A stretch of DNA of 36,335 nt, taken from assembly GCA_902775105.1 (NCBI GenBank), contig CACYLC010000030.1, forward strand, positions 1 to 36,335. Direction: 5' to 3'. A program made the translations under genes and the position numbers. Of the stretch, positions 24,701 through 33,724 are shown one piece after another. The DNA comes from Oscillospiraceae bacterium. Its GTDB lineage: Bacteria > Bacillota > Clostridia > Oscillospirales > Oscillospiraceae. Within the stretch, counting starts at the first letter, position 1; every line of letters begins with the position of its first letter. The notes beneath the pieces are model-generated. The model did no database searches. It had not been told where the DNA came from and worked only from the letters and a program-made list of their open reading frames with translations.

Positions 24701-27700
24701 GCGCCCTCGGCCTCGTAGGAGTTGGTGAAGGGAATGGCGGTCACGGGATTGCCGGCATCGTCCAGCAGCTCGTCCTGACCTTTGAAATAGTGGGTTTCGC
24801 AGGTCATGGTGCCGTCGCCGTTGTCGTGGGGCGTGACCTGAACGGTAATCTCACTGTCGTCGTAGGTGTAGCCCGGCTTACCCCGGTCGATCTCGGTGAC
24901 TTTATAGGTGTACGTCACGCCGTTGTCCGCCTCGGTGTAGCGGATGGCGCTGAAGAGCGCAATTCCATTATTGTCGCAGGTGGCGGTACGGATCACGGTA
25001 TCGTCCTCTGTCACCTGGAAGCGGAACTGGTAGCGCTGGATGGACCGGCGGCCCTCCAGGGTCTTGTCCACCTGTAGGTTCAGAGTTCCGGTGGCGTGAT
25101 ACTCGTTGACAAACTTGGCCTCGGCGGGGGCATAGGAGTGGATCGTGCCGGAGGCGCTGCTGGCAGAGACAAGGGTGAAGCCGGCGGCAGCCTTCTCGGT
25201 CACAGCGTACCGGACGCCGGTGGGGATGTCCTTCAAAGTCAGGGTCTGGCCGCCCTTGAGGGTGAATTCACTGCCGTTACCCAGCGTGCCGGCGCTGAGC
25301 TCGTTTCCGTCACTGTCGTTGATGGTATATGCATAGCGCTCAATGACATCCACGCCCTCGCTGTCCGTCAGAGTCAGCGTGAAGGTGAACTCCGTATCGG
25401 CAGATTGGTCTGTCACATTCCGCACTTCCTTGGAGACGATCAGGTCGCCGTAGGGATAGTAACGGTTGGTGATGGTGTGGGTGTCCTGGTCAGCGGAGGG
25501 GATGTAGTTCTCTGTGGGAACCTCCTCCACGGTGTAGACGATGTCTTCGCCGTCGCTGCGCTGGTTCAGGTCAGTAAAGGTACCCTTCCACTCTCCCTCA
25601 TCGTCAGCACGGAGCACCAGCGTCTTGCCGGTGAACACGCCGTTTGCCAGCAGGCGCACGGTGATGGAGGCAGGACGGGACAGGCCGCCATTCTCCTCGT
25701 CGCCCGTCCACAGCTTGGTGACCGGCACTTCGGTCTTGAGCAGGTCGTGGTGGTTGACTACGGTGATCTGGTCGCCTTCCCGTTCGATACTGGCTTCGTA
25801 ATGCTCCACCGGATCTTCCGAGAAGGTATAGGTGATGTATTTACCGTTTTCATCGTAGGTCTGCAGGTGCTTGAACTCGCCGGTCCAGCCGTTCTCCTCG
25901 TTCAGGGTCAGCGTCAGCGGATCGCCGTCGGCGTCCTTCACCTCTTCCCCGTCGGCGGACAGGCGGACGGTGACGGAGTCTGCGCGCAGGCCGTCGTTAT
26001 TGTTCTCATCGTCCCAGACCTTGGTCACGGTAAAGCTGCGGGAGATGAGGCTTACCTTGGTGTAATCGTAATGAATGAAGGGGTCCCGTCCTGCGTCACT
26101 GTAAGAGGCGGACAGATAGACGTTGTTATAAGCGTGGCCGTTTTGGGTGGGGTCATTGCCGCCGTCGGTCAGATACTGCTCCACATCCGCACCGGAGGGC
26201 GCCTGCATCTTCAGGTAGGCCATGAGAATCTCGCCGGAATTCAGCTCAAAGTCATTTCCGTTGGTATCCTTGGTGGCGTCAATGGCAATGGCCGTGACCT
26301 CGGAGAGCTTTGCGGGCGCGGTGGTAGTCCAGATACTGGTATCTGACAGGTCGCTGTTGCCTGTGGACAGGTCCAGTCCCTCCACCGTGCTGTAATAGAT
26401 CACAGGGGCGACGCCTGCCGCTTCCATCTGGGACACGTCCACAGAGAGCAGGGTGCCGTGCCACTGAGGCTTGACATCTTTCTCTCCGTCATTCTCCTGA
26501 GGCACATAGTTCTCAATGGAGTCAAACAGGATGATGTTCTTTGTAGAGACATCGGTCACAGACTGAACCTGGAGGCGGTAGACGTACTGGCCGCCCTCCT
26601 GCACGACGACAGGGTTGTCTCCCGTGCCGCTGCCCCACAGGGCAAAGCCGACTGCCATGACCTGCTTGCTCAGAGAGGTCACTGCGGAGACTACTTCTCC
26701 CGGATCGATCACGGTGGCGCCTGCGTAGACAAAGGCTTCGTCATCACGGCTTGCGTCCAAACCGGTGAAGTACTGCGCATCTTTGCCCACTGCGGCGGCA
26801 GAGAACACATTCTTTCCTGCGGTGGGATCGTCCGGCTCACCGGTCCAATTCTTCAGGTTGCCCAGGCTATCCTCGTTGGCCTCGTACGCGGCCGTATTCC
26901 GCAGCTCGCTCAGATTGTTGTTTCTGTTGTCCAGCGCCTCGTTCCAGGAGTAGAAGGCGTCAAAGTCCAGGGTGTGGACATTCTTATAGCCCTCGCTGGG
27001 GTAATCGCTGTAGCCGTTGTAGCGGACGCTGCGGCTGTTGGTATAAGTGACCTGATTCTTCAGATCTACCTTCACCACCAGCATGGTGCGGCCGGAGTGG
27101 TTGTAGTTGGAGATGGCATAGGCCTCTACCACTTTATCCCCGCCGGAGAGTTTGATCGTATCCAGATCCGGCTCCACGCCCGCGGGCAGCAGGTCGTAAT
27201 AGGTACCGCCTGTGGTATTGGGGATCGTACCGTCAATGACGGCAGCCACATAGTCACTGAGATTCGGCACATTGGACTGCTGGGTCAGCGTAATGGAAGA
27301 GTGAAGCTGGATGCGCTGATTTACCGTGTCGTTTTCCACATAGGTAAACTGCTTGTTCAGATCCGCTGCCACCTTATAGTCCCGGCCGTGGAGATAGGCA
27401 ATGGCAGTGTTCTGCAGGGAGATAATCTTCTCATCCTGATAGGTGCAATACGCCTCCGCCTCGTTCCGCAGAGCGAACATGGCGTAGTCGCTCACGTCAA
27501 ATGCCTCTTCAATGGCACTCAGAATCGTTTCCGTGGGCTTGACGCGGAGATAGACGTCGTAGGACAAATCGACGATGGCCTCGGAGGTCTCCAGTTCGGC
27601 CTTGACCTTAGAGACGCCGGAGGGCAGATTGACCCGGCTGCCGCTGATGCTTGCGCCGCTGCCCTCTGTCTCGGTGATCTTGTTGCCGGTCATAGATGCC

Positions 27701-30573
27701 ATCTGCACCCACTGATCGCCAACATAGCCGTAGAGCAGCACCGTCTGGGTGTCTTCCACTTTGTGGCTCTCATACAGTCCGGTTTCTGCATCAAAATTCT
27801 GGTAGGAGTAGACCGTAGGCGCCCGGAGCACAACAGCGGAAATTTCAACATCATCTACGGTTGCCTGCTCGCCGTTGAGCCTGTAGAGGTTATCCTCCAC
27901 CGTAGCGGTCACAGGGGTCTTTTTATCATGCACCGTCCATTTTGCCATGGAGATCCGGGCGCTGGCGGTATACATGACCTCGACCTCTTTGCCCTTGAGC
28001 AGTAGGTTGAGGGCGGTATCCCGCCTGCTCTGCTTGGAGGTGTCACTGTACTTGTACTCGGCTTGCTTGGTGAGGTTGGAGACGTCATATTTTCTGTCTC
28101 CCTCCGTGCGGGTGTTGACATAGGTCCATGTATGGGTATCGCCGTCCCACGTAGAGGATTTCAGTGAATAGCTCCACCAGTGCTTATGCTGAATTCCCTC
28201 ATCGTCATAATAATTATCGTCCTCGCCGCTGGCGCCGACCAACCGCTCCCGGACACTGAACTGACGATCCTGTCCCTCGTCGTTCCACTGATAGATCCAG
28301 TTGCCGTCTTCATCCGGCGTGAGCTTCACCGTGCGCCAGGGTTTGATGCGGCTGATCGCCTCGTCGTAAATATCCAGATAGATATAATCCGGGCGGGTTC
28401 CGCTGGCATTGTCCCCGTCGTCCCACTCCTTAATAAAGGTATAAACCGTGGGCATCTTAGCGGTCACTGTGCCGCTGGCCGTCTGCGTGGTCTCCACGCC
28501 GTCATCCGCACCGGTGACGGTAATGGTCTGCGTATTGTGCAGCTCGAAGGTCTCTTCCGTACTCTCCGGGAACTCGGAATAGGGATAGGCCGTCCAGATA
28601 TTGGCAGTCTTGACGGAGGTGCTGTAGCCGTTGTAGAGAGTCGCCGTCACGGTCTTGCCGTCGTCGGACGGAACGGTTCCCTCTATTGCCCCGTCAGCAC
28701 CCAACATCACACAACCATAGGCTTCTTCTGCCGTGTCGGAGACGGTCATGGTAAAAGGCTGGTTGCCGCTGGCCGTACCGGATACGGACCAACAGACGTA
28801 GAAGTAATTCTCCGGGTTTTCCGGCTTTAGCTCTGCAGGCACACTGTTGGCATTAAAATAAACGTTATACTTCCGGCTCAGACTGCTATAAGCCGTCTTT
28901 GTCGCCGCAGCAACACGGATACCGGTAGCCAGCGTTGCCCTGATCTGGTTACTTGTCGAGGTCAGGACATTGTCCTCCGGTGTGACCACGTTGATCGTCA
29001 CATCAAAGTCATTGGAGTCGCAGCGGTAGGTCTGGCTGTCACCTACCTTTTCGACCTGCATCGTATGGGCTTCCACATCGCAGAACTTGCCCTGAATCAG
29101 CACCGTGCTGGCAGCAGAGAGGCGCTTGGTATTGGTGATAAGGATGTTGTCACCCACACGACGCCATGCAAACTGGGCGCCCGTCTCCGGCTCTTCCGGA
29201 ACCGACAGCACCAACTCGCCGGGTTCTTTCCCGTCTCTGTCCAGCCAGATGTATGCCGGGAAGACCAGCTCGATCGCGCCCGGCTCATAGCTTTCTTTGC
29301 CGGAAAGGGCAAAGTCGATCTGGAACTGCTGGTTGGGGACTGCATCCGTCTCAGGGGCCAGCTCCAGCGTGTTGGTTTCGGCAGCTGTAGTACTGCCCGT
29401 GCTCTTAGAGAGCCAGCGGACCGTAAGCTTCTCTATTTTCACACCATCTGCGGAGCTGGCTGTGCCGTTCCCGGCAGCAAGCTTCGGCGCTCTCAGCAGG
29501 CCGTTTGAGATCCCCAGCAGTCTCCGTGTCTGAGCCGTGAGTGCACCCTCAGCCAGCAGCGGCTCGCTGTCGGAAGCCTCTACCTCCACCAGGTTGTCGT
29601 ATACCTCCGGCTCATCCTTTACCTGCTCTGTCAGAACAATGGCAGAAAGCGTGTCAGCCTCAAAGGAGAGGGCGTCACCATGCTCATTGTCCTCGTCATC
29701 CGCAAACAGGACCTCAAAGTCCACCGGCTTCAGTTCGCCTTTGGTGTTCACGAGGTAGAGCGTGTAGCTTTCCTCCACCTCTGCCTTATCCAGTTCACTC
29801 CAGTCCCACTCGGAGTTGGTAAAAAATACCTCCGCCTTCTCAAGGAAGGCCACAGGGATCTCATCCTCCGTCCCGTCAGAGAGGGCGAAGGCAGCTACAA
29901 TCTGTTCGTCCTCCGGCAGATTGTCTGTAAAGCTCTTATACTTGCCATCCTCTTTTTCGTTCCACAGGCGCAGCACGGGGCTGATTTCAGCCAGGATGAC
30001 TTCGTCCTCGGTGGAGAAGGTGTAGGTCACCTTTTCCTCTGTCTTCAGCTCCGCGAAAAGGGGCTGATAGGTCGGCTCTACCGCAGGGAATTCCTCCTCA
30101 GGCTCAGCCACAGGCTCATCGGTGGGCTCAGCCACAGGCTCATCCGTGGGCGCTTCACCGGGCTCATCGGTGGGCTCAGCTACGGGCGCTTCCGCGGGCG
30201 CTTCACCGGGCTCATCTGTGGGCTCAGTTACGGGCGCTTCCGTAGGCGCTTCACCGGGCTCATCCGTGGGCTCAGCTACGGGCGCTTCCGCCGGCTCTTC
30301 ACCGGGCTCACTCGTGGACTCTTCACCGGGCCCATCCGTGGGCGCTTCACCGGGCTCATCCGTGGGCTCAGCTACGGGCGCTTCCGTAGGCTCGGCGGCA
30401 GGCGCTTCCGCCGGCTCGGCGGTATCCTGAATCTCTTCCGTAACAGACGTATCCGGCTCATCCGGAATGACGTCAGTTGCAAAGGCAGTCAATCCCGTGC
30501 CGCTGACCGTCATAACTACCGCCAGCAAGAGGGATAGTCCCCTTTCCCACATGGTTGTCTTTCGTCCGCTCAT
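21739..30573 (-). CDS. Giant multidomain surface adhesin, N-terminal part (frameshifted at 21753)
   Basis: The 2,944-codon frame starts with ATG at 30573 after GGAGGAGAG. Residues 1-32 are a signal peptide ending AFA. Residues about 35-165 are a Glu/Pro/Thr-rich stalk. A long unassigned region and Cna-B-like modules follow: [11 protein letters not shown] (about 710-828), [11 protein letters not shown] (about 1510-1610) and [11 protein letters not shown] (about 1613-1707). Pilin-linkage modules start at about 1708, 1830 and 1952; the last contains two CxxCGGTG knuckles (about 2081-2106). Ten DUF285 LRRs follow (about 2270-2545), then an InlB-type repeat (about 2607-2685) and two more pilin-type modules. 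The frame then leaves the ancestral one and stops at 21739, so the product lacks LRR array 2 and the wall anchor. The whole gene would encode about 4,400 residues. Function is inferred as host or glycan adhesion. Confidence 0.9.
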   Translation of the reverse strand: MSGRKTTMWERGLSLLLAVVMTVSGTGLTAFATDVIPDEPDTSVTEEIQDTAEPAEAPAAEPTEAPVAEPTDEPGEAPTDGPGEESTSEPGEEPAEAPVAEPTDEPGEAPTEAPVTEPTDEPGEAPAEAPVAEPTDEPGEAPTDEPVAEPTDEPVAEPEEEFPAVEPTYQPLFAELKTEEKVTYTFSTEDEVILAEISPVLRLWNEKEDGKYKSFTDNLPEDEQIVAAFALSDGTEDEIPVAFLEKAEVFFTNSEWDWSELDKAEVEESYTLYLVNTKGELKPVDFEVLFADDEDNEHGDALSFEADTLSAIVLTEQVKDEPEVYDNLVEVEASDSEPLLAEGALTAQTRRLLGISNGLLRAPKLAAGNGTASSADGVKIEKLTVRWLSKSTGSTTAAETNTLELAPETDAVPNQQFQIDFALSGKESYEPGAIELVFPAYIWLDRDGKEPGELVLSVPEEPETGAQFAWRRVGDNILITNTKRLSAASTVLIQGKFCDVEAHTMQVEKVGDSQTYRCDSNDFDVTINVVTPEDNVLTSTSNQIRATLATGIRVAAATKTAYSSLSRKYNVYFNANSVPAELKPENPENYFYVCWSVSGTASGNQPFTMTVSDTAEEAYGCVMLGADGAIEGTVPSDDGKTVTATLYNGYSTSVKTANIWTAYPYSEFPESTEETFELHNTQTITVTGADDGVETTQTASGTVTAKMPTVYTFIKEWDDGDNASGTRPDYIYLDIYDEAISRIKPWRTVKLTPDEDGNWIYQWNDEGQDRQFSVRERLVGASGEDDNYYDDEGIQHKHWWSYSLKSSTWDGDTHTWTYVNTRTEGDRKYDVSNLTKQAEYKYSDTSKQSRRDTALNLLLKGKEVEVMYTASARISMAKWTVHDKKTPVTATVEDNLYRLNGEQATVDDVEISAVVLRAPTVYSYQNFDAETGLYESHKVEDTQTVLLYGYVGDQWVQMASMTGNKITETEGSGASISGSRVNLPSGVSKVKAELETSEAIVDLSYDVYLRVKPTETILSAIEEAFDVSDYAMFALRNEAEAYCTYQDEKIISLQNTAIAYLHGRDYKVAADLNKQFTYVENDTVNQRIQLHSSITLTQQSNVPNLSDYVAAVIDGTIPNTTGGTYYDLLPAGVEPDLDTIKLSGGDKVVEAYAISNYNHSGRTMLVVKVDLKNQVTYTNSRSVRYNGYSDYPSEGYKNVHTLDFDAFYSWNEALDNRNNNLSELRNTAAYEANEDSLGNLKNWTGEPDDPTAGKNVFSAAAVGKDAQYFTGLDASRDDEAFVYAGATVIDPGEVVSAVTSLSKQVMAVGFALWGSGTGDNPVVVQEGGQYVYRLQVQSVTDVSTKNIILFDSIENYVPQENDGEKDVKPQWHGTLLSVDVSQMEAAGVAPVIYYSTVEGLDLSTGNSDLSDTSIWTTTAPAKLSEVTAIAIDATKDTNGNDFELNSGEILMAYLKMQAPSGADVEQYLTDGGNDPTQNGHAYNNVYLSASYSDAGRDPFIHYDYTKVSLISRSFTVTKVWDDENNNDGLRADSVTVRLSADGEEVKDADGDPLTLTLNEENGWTGEFKHLQTYDENGKYITYTFSEDPVEHYEASIEREGDQITVVNHHDLLKTEVPVTKLWTGDEENGGLSRPASITVRLLANGVFTGKTLVLRADDEGEWKGTFTDLNQRSDGEDIVYTVEEVPTENYIPSADQDTHTITNRYYPYGDLIVSKEVRNVTDQSADTEFTFTLTLTDSEGVDVIERYAYTINDSDGNELSAGTLGNGSEFTLKGGQTLTLKDIPTGVRYAVTEKAAAGFTLVSASSASGTIHSYAPAEAKFVNEYHATGTLNLQVDKTLEGRRSIQRYQFRFQVTEDDTVIRTATCDNNGIALFSAIRYTEADNGVTYTYKVTEIDRGKPGYTYDDSEITVQVTPHDNGDGTMTCETHYFKGQDELLDDAGNPVTAIPFTNSYEAEGAFTFRAWKTLSGRDLKDGEFTFELVDEHNNPVLDADGNPLQAKNNAKGEIVWTPITFTQDDAFTEDSDTKTFLFVAREVAGDDETVIYSTEAKGYEIEVVDNGDGTLSFNQINVPVTALTETAPCDVCGGTGTVDEEACATCGGTGEIVTVTGYEKADGEAGLPVFTNGLEDGALSVTKYTTWTDIEPDADQEFTFHVQFIGENIDENTAVNYTKEQVENDPNAQPATNPTPARSNPTTGSIVPTTTEKTAFGSLSTTVKWTLYKDGTLVIEPTDGVSGSFEYTGDNFDAWPYRNYHAQIKRATVNGSVKASGTLRNMFSQNSVTYGNYANLTAVDLSELDTSDVKCMGFMFAGCSNLTSVNLSGLDTGNVTQMYGMFYDCTSLETVDLSGLDTSLVTKMHTMFAGCSNLTSVNLSGLDTGNVTQMYGMFRGCSKLTSLDVSNFNTSKVTDMSSMFSGCSNLTSLNVSGFNTGSATHMNYMFNGCSNLESLDVSNFDTSSATNIDAMFMGCSSLTSVNPSGWNTSNVKYMGRLFKDCSSLTYLDLSSFDMRNCADEYSWDYGANQSRANRGMFDGCTNLSRIALGENFKFIPQISDGKDSQAILPTPPTNDDYTGLWMRQGESDTARTAAELRDSYNSALAGTWVWQSVGYTVKFTAPEGAGGSMSTLHYDPGMVFTLPANTFYLYENEFLGWDADDDGEVDYEDQATLTAGAVGEVLTLTAVFAPVDHTTILNNGGFDLKLKGGEKATITGIPAGTAYQVWEETESGWVLVSQENVSGNIEPLETAEAKFTNNYQPGTATVALVGAKTLDGRAAAAGAFSFQLKEGSKVLQTISNSDGGFIQFAPITYTLADKGRHFYTITEVRGSDSAIDYDTHTEPIIVVVSGDATNLTATLSSNGFKFANTTRPGSLEITKIGEGVNDANKDTEFTFRVRLTNGSGQPLTDGDGYHWYVKGSQTASNPTPARSNPTTGSIVPTTTEKTADALY
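21755..21822. repeat. Internal duplication, copy 1 (68 bp)
   Basis: Identical to 23951-24018, 2,196 bases away. It encodes the linker [21 protein letters not shown] before an LRR module. Next to it the two copies differ by a clean 29-bp deletion in this copy (between 21753 and 21754). Confidence 0.85.
22940..23760 (-). repeat. BspA-type LRR array 1 (ten repeats)
   Basis: Ten DUF285 repeats of 26 residues, more diverged at DNA level than array 2. Inside it an 84-bp sequence is exactly repeated at 23414-23497 and 23570-23653 (two repeat units apart), a sign of recent conversion or duplication. Confidence 0.8.
23951..24018. repeat. Internal duplication, copy 2 (68 bp)
   Basis: Identical partner of 21755-21822. 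The flanking 29 bases (23922-23950) that keep this copy in frame with its LRR module are the ones absent from copy 1. Confidence 0.85.
30095..30430 (-). repeat. Glu/Pro/Thr stalk minisatellite
   Basis: Imperfect repeats built from words meaning [11 protein letters not shown] and EAPVA. GGGCTCATC and GGGCGCTTC recur many times on the plus strand. It encodes an extended wall-spanning stalk right after the signal peptide. Confidence 0.8.
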
Positions 30574-31343
30574 TTTTTCTCTCCTCCGTGGCTCTTACGT
30601 CTACGCCATGCAATCAGAATGACCGCCAGCAATACAACTGTGCCCGCCAGTGTACCGATCCAAACCCAAAGGCGGCTGTTGTCTCCCGTTTTTGGGATAT
30701 TGCTGCCCTTGGTATGGTTATTCTTATGGTAGTTTGGCGTATTTGGGGTATCCGGGGTGTCCGGCGTACCCGGGGTATCCGGGGTGTCCGGCGTACCCGG
30801 GGTATCCGGGGTGTCCGGCGTATCCGGGGTGTCCGGCGTATCCGGCGTATCCGGGGTGTCCGGCGTATCCGGGGTGTCCGGCGTATCCGGGGTGTCCGGC
30901 GTATCCGGGGTGTCCGGGGTGTCCGGGGTGTCCGGGGTGTCCGGGGTGTCCGGGGTGTCCGTATGGTTTTCAAAGGTCAGTGATATCGGTTTTTCTGACA
31001 CTCCGTCGATGTAGATAATGGTGGCAGACTTCAAGTCGTCTCCATCCGACTCCACGAAGATCGTGACATTGTACACACGTTCGTCGTAGGTCTTGTTCTC
31101 ATCATCGCCGGGAATCTGCCGCACCTGGCAAGTGTACGTCCCCGGATGGCTCACCGGAACGACAAATGCTCCGGTACCGTCGATGATCTGTTCCCCCTCG
31201 GCATCACCGGACAGTTCGATCCGGCACGCCTCGTTGGTGGTCACCGGGATCTCGACCTCGATCTCGTCGTAGGCCAGTGCCGCAGTTGGCAGCATAATCA
31301 GCACACCCAACATTAGCAGCAGCGATCGTTTCCACTTCTTCAT
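30570..31343 (-). CDS. LPXTG-type surface protein with pilin-linkage domain and (DTP)n stalk
   Basis: The 257-residue protein starts at ATG 31343 after AGAGGAGGA. Residues 1-24 are a signal peptide ending AALA. Residues about 25-130 form one pilin isopeptide-linkage (Spy0128-like) domain, with [20 protein letters not shown] and YNVTIFV strands and two Cys residues. About 75 residues of (Asp-Thr-Pro)n follow, then IPKTG (216-220), a hydrophobic helix and the tail [12 protein letters not shown]: a standard sortase sorting signal. Its TGA stop overlaps the ATG of the giant adhesin (30570-30573), so the two are translationally coupled. It may be a minor pilin or anchor partner of the adhesin; that role is inference. 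No sortase gene is in the window. Confidence 0.9.
   Translation of the reverse strand: MKKWKRSLLLMLGVLIMLPTAALAYDEIEVEIPVTTNEACRIELSGDAEGEQIIDGTGAFVVPVSHPGTYTCQVRQIPGDDENKTYDERVYNVTIFVESDGDDLKSATIIYIDGVSEKPISLTFENHTDTPDTPDTPDTPDTPDTPDTPDTPDTPDTPDTPDTPDTPDTPDTPDTPDTPDTPGTPDTPDTPGTPDTPDTPNTPNYHKNNHTKGSNIPKTGDNSRLWVWIGTLAGTVVLLAVILIAWRRRKSHGGEKK
30739..30962 (-). repeat. 9-bp minisatellite encoding (Asp-Thr-Pro)n
   Basis: About 25 copies of a 9-bp unit, seen on the plus strand as GGGGTGTCC and GGCGTATCC. The unit has no stop in any of the six frames, which is why several long shadow frames appear here. Copy-number change keeps the frame and would change stalk length. Confidence 0.9.
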
Positions 31344-31519
31344 TCAAATCCTCCTCTTTTACTGTTGCGTTTTATAGGCTCTTGGGATTGGTATGGCTTT
31401 GTTTCTATCGTTCAGGCCAGCCCACCTGTTCAGGGGCGGCCATGACGGACAGCAATTCCTTCGTAATCAGCTTATCCGGCAGCAAGCAGTGGTATAATAT
31501 ATGTATATGGTAACGTATC

Positions 31520-31621
31520 CTATCCAATTTTCCTCATGGTGCAGCCCTTAGTCCGCTGCTCCATGAGGAAACGCTCCAGTCCTTCTTCCGCGATCTGATA
31601 GGTTTTATTCCTACATTCCAT
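31520..31621 (-). CDS. Possible 33-codon leader ORF
   Basis: Within the long leader a minus-strand frame runs from ATG 31621 to TAG 31520. The peptide begins MECRNKTYQIAEEGLERF. There is no clear ribosome binding site. The adjacent frame continues with protein-like sequence to 31405, so this could be a decayed gene rather than a leader peptide. The hairpin at 31532-31568 lies inside it. Confidence 0.25.
   Translation of the reverse strand: MECRNKTYQIAEEGLERFLMEQRTKGCTMRKIG
31532..31568 (-). promoter_or_regulatory. Strong hairpin in the surface-operon leader
   Basis: CCTCATGG (31532-31539) pairs with CCATGAGG (31561-31568). After a T/T mismatch GCAGC (31541-31545) pairs with GCTGC (31555-31559), leaving a nine-base loop. 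No U-tract follows, so it is not a simple terminator. It lies about 130 bases downstream of the promoter and 190 bases before the first gene. Confidence 0.6.
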
Positions 31622-31696
31622 TACACTGTTCCCGACTGTGTCATATAATTCTAATTATGTAGCACAAAGCATACGCACTCTTTTTCTATCATACTG

Positions 31697-31725
31697 ATTA
31701 TAGAATTCAAATTTACAAATGTCAA
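31697..31725 (-). promoter_or_regulatory. Consensus sigma-A promoter of the surface-protein operon
   Basis: On the minus strand a perfect TTGACA (31720-31725) and a perfect TATAAT (31697-31702) are exactly 17 bases apart. It is the best promoter in the window. Transcription would start near 31690, giving a leader of about 345 bases. Confidence 0.9.
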
Positions 31726-32196
31726 CAGTTTTTTGCTTTAGGATGGCACTCCTCCCAAAGAAGCGTCAATTGAGAAATAAAAAAATTGGCCAAACGGCAC
31801 AAAAATCAGAACCCTCTCCGATCCGTACTCTGAATGAAAGTCGAAGAAGGCTTTTACGTACCCAAAATAACGTTTTTATGGCAACGGCAGTTGCGTCAGC
31901 TACAGCGAATGAAAAATGTGTATATAGGCCCAGTCAGATACAGGACCCATATGCAGGGCGCTTACACCTTGCGTGCAGCCGTTCCTGCATGTTCCATCCG
32001 ATTTTTATGAAGGAACCCCAGAAGGCTTCCCGTCAGCGCTGCGCCAAGGACGGCCGTCAAAATTTGTTGACTGGTTTCTTTTTCCAGATAGCGCCTTTGC
32101 CGGCTCACTTTTAACAGTGGGAATTGGTCTATCAGTGATTAAGGTTTACGCTCACAGCTAAGACTGTGTGCAAATTAACTCAAGGCAAGGCAAAAG
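31726..32196. other. AT-rich intergenic stretch with no supported gene
   Basis: Between the surface-operon promoter and the DUF896 terminator I find no gene with a ribosome binding site. Short frames exist on both strands, including a 48-codon minus frame (31962-32108) with one hydrophobic helix, and a 131-codon plus frame starting inside the promoter. Base composition is clearly lower in GC than in the flanks, which fits old horizontally acquired or decayed DNA. Confidence 0.5.
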
Positions 32197-32231
32197 AAAA
32201 ACCGTCCGTCCGGACGGTTTTCTTTCTTTTC
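32197..32231. terminator. Terminator of the cupin-ylmH-DUF896 operon
   Basis: AAAACCGTCC (32198-32207) pairs with GGACGGTTTT (32212-32221) around GTCC. T-rich tails flank both sides, so it can work in both directions. It ends 2-12 bases past the DUF896 stop. Confidence 0.85.
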
Positions 32232-32232
32232 A

Positions 32233-32439
32233 TCAATGAAATTTCTTTCTCAGCGGCCGCTTATTCCCCTGCTCATCCACGATATAGGTATTGTCCAGCT
32301 CGCTGACGAGAGATGCCTTAACAGCGTCAATGTACTCTCTTCTCAGCTTATCCCGCTCGGCGATCTCCGCCGGCGTCAGACCGATGGTCTTGGCCTTGTG
32401 TGCCAGCTCGTTGATGCGGTCGATTTTTTCCTGTGTCAT
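32233..32439 (-). CDS. DUF896 (UPF0291) family protein
   Basis: The 68-residue protein matches the small DUF896 family of Firmicutes (Bacillus YnzC). It has the two-helix motif IDRINELAHKAK and GLTPAEIAERDKLRREYIDAVK, then a polar tail ending RPLRKKFH. The molecular role is unknown; in B. subtilis a relative is under SOS control, and no LexA box was looked for beyond eye inspection. Its ATG overlaps the ylmH stop by four bases (ATGA), so it is translated by coupling. It is the last gene of the operon. Confidence 0.9.
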   Translation of the reverse strand: MTQEKIDRINELAHKAKTIGLTPAEIAERDKLRREYIDAVKASLVSELDNTYIVDEQGNKRPLRKKFH

Positions 32440-33230
32440 AAATATCGCTCCATTTCAATATTGATGCGTCCCTTTCGGGAGAGTGCGCCCGTCTCCGCCA
32501 GTCTGCACCGTCCCAGCCCCCGGCAGGAGATCACGTCCCCCGCCTTGACGGTCAGATCCGTCCGCTCGGTGGCCTGCCAGTTGACGGAGACCCGTCCGGC
32601 TCGGATATAGTCCGCCATTTTCGCACGGCTGGTGGAAAAGCCCGCCGCCGCCACGGCGTCCAGCCGCAGCGTCGCCACCGTATCGTGGATTTTCTTGACC
32701 TCCTGCACCGGGATGTGGAGCTGATGCAGCCCCACCTCGCTGACCGACAGCTTTGTCCGCCCGGCGGAAACCAGATTTTGCAGCAGGTACGGGGCGATCT
32801 CCGGGCAGACCAGCAGGTCACAGCTGCTCTTGTCCACCAGCAGATCTCCCACCATCTCCCGCTTGATGCCCTGTCCCATGAGGGAACCCAGAATGTCCCG
32901 GTGGGTCAGGCTGTCCCCCTCGTACCAGACGGCGCGGAGGGCGGCGATAGGTGTTTCGCCTTCGTCATAGTCCTCCCACTCCATCCAGTCCGGCAGGAAA
33001 ACGCACCGCTTTCGCTGCGCCTCGGTATAGCCGCCCCAAAACTGGTGGGACGGATTTCCGAAGGCGTCCAGCAGCCGTGCTACGGCATTCTGTTCGTCCG
33101 GGGAGAGGAAGTGGGTGGCCTGAGGGACACTGCGCAGGCTGGCCGCCTCCATCTGATCCCACACTCTGCTGAGCAGCAGCCGCTCCTCCGGGGTTCTGGT
33201 GGCCTTGGAGAGGTAGTCTGTCTTATTCAT
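32436..33230 (-). CDS. ylmH: YlmH-type RNA-binding protein with S4 domain
   Basis: The 264-residue protein has an N-terminal alpha/beta region (residues 1-175) and a C-terminal S4 RNA-binding domain (about 180-245, with FSTSRAKMADYIRAGRVSVN and VKAGDVIS). Homologues bind the 50S subunit, and the family has been linked to ribosome rescue and to cell division loci. It usually lies in the sepF-ylmG-ylmH-divIVA cluster; here it is between a cupin gene and DUF896. The start ATG lies one base after the cupin stop, and the stop overlaps the DUF896 start, so all three are one tightly coupled operon. Confidence 0.92.
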   Translation of the reverse strand: MNKTDYLSKATRTPEERLLLSRVWDQMEAASLRSVPQATHFLSPDEQNAVARLLDAFGNPSHQFWGGYTEAQRKRCVFLPDWMEWEDYDEGETPIAALRAVWYEGDSLTHRDILGSLMGQGIKREMVGDLLVDKSSCDLLVCPEIAPYLLQNLVSAGRTKLSVSEVGLHQLHIPVQEVKKIHDTVATLRLDAVAAAGFSTSRAKMADYIRAGRVSVNWQATERTDLTVKAGDVISCRGLGRCRLAETGALSRKGRINIEMERYL

Positions 33231-33231
33231 C

Positions 33232-33588
33232 TCATGCGTCCAGCTGATTCATAATCAGGGCGATCACCACCAGATCGGTATCTCCAGCGTTCTCAATGCC
33301 GTGGAAGGAGCCATCCGGGCAGAGGTTCATGTCACCTGGATTCAGCTCCGTCGTCTCGTCTCCGTCCCGCAAGCGTCCCTTCCCCTCCAGCACGTAGTAG
33401 GCCTCAAACTCTCCGATGTGCTGATGATAGCCGATGGAGCTGCCCGCCGGGATGACCACCTTGCTAAACACCCGTCCGTGGCCTTTAGCCTCCTCCGGCA
33501 ACAGCCAGTCGTGAAAGAAAACCTGTCCCCTGCCGTTTTGGGCGTGAGAGACCTCCCGCACCCGCACATCCTCTTTTCTTCTGACCAT
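33232..33588 (-). CDS. Cupin-domain protein
   Basis: The 118-residue protein is one cupin barrel. The first cupin motif GYHQHIGEFEAYYVLEGKG supplies two His and a Glu, and the second, PGDMNLCPDGSFHGIEN, supplies the third His; together they form a metal site. ATG at 33588 is preferred because GAGGTG lies about eight bases before it; an in-frame start at 33633 would fall in the promoter. The substrate cannot be told from the sequence. It could be a small metabolite isomerase, an oxygenase or a sensor. It leads the ylmH operon. Confidence 0.9.
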   Translation of the reverse strand: MVRRKEDVRVREVSHAQNGRGQVFFHDWLLPEEAKGHGRVFSKVVIPAGSSIGYHQHIGEFEAYYVLEGKGRLRDGDETTELNPGDMNLCPDGSFHGIENAGDTDLVVIALIMNQLDA

Positions 33589-33623
33589 GATATACACCTC
33601 ACTGTGTCCAATTTCTATCCCGT

Positions 33624-33652
33624 ATTGTATCATACCCCGATCCCTGGCACAA
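33624..33652 (-). promoter_or_regulatory. Promoter of the cupin-ylmH-DUF896 operon
   Basis: On the minus strand TTGTGC (33647-33652) and TACAAT (33624-33629) are 17 bases apart. The leader would be about 30 bases. Confidence 0.65.
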
Positions 33653-33667
33653 GAGAGGCTTTGCCGC

Positions 33668-33696
33668 TTGCAATTTATGACAGGGTACGCTATACT
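33668..33696 (+). promoter_or_regulatory. Promoter of metF
   Basis: TTGCAA (33668-33673), 17-base spacer, TATACT (33691-33696); TATAAT overlaps it five bases further on. It is back to back with the cupin promoter, 15 bases apart. Confidence 0.75.
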
Positions 33697-33724
33697 ATAA
33701 TTTACCTACCGAGGAGGTATTTTT

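Noticed and set aside
23500..28005. Long plus-strand frames opposite the adhesin (for example 23500-25077, 25096-26346, 26458-28005)
   Set aside because: All are antisense shadows of the adhesin frame; compositions are Val/Gly/Leu-rich without motifs or ribosome binding sites.
30122..31018. Plus-strand Gly/Ser/Val- and Tyr/Pro/Cys-rich frames across the stalk repeats
   Set aside because: They arise from stop-free minisatellites on the opposite strand of two signal-peptide-bearing surface proteins.
31491..31500. TATAAT on the plus strand in the surface-operon leader
   Set aside because: No -35 box at a suitable distance and no gene downstream on the plus strand.
31962..32108. 48-codon minus-strand frame with one hydrophobic helix
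   Set aside because: Start is GTG with no ribosome binding site; overlapping frames on both strands look equally plausible, so it is not supported.
31719..32114. 131-codon plus-strand frame
   Set aside because: It starts inside the surface-operon promoter, has no ribosome binding site and reads as random basic sequence.
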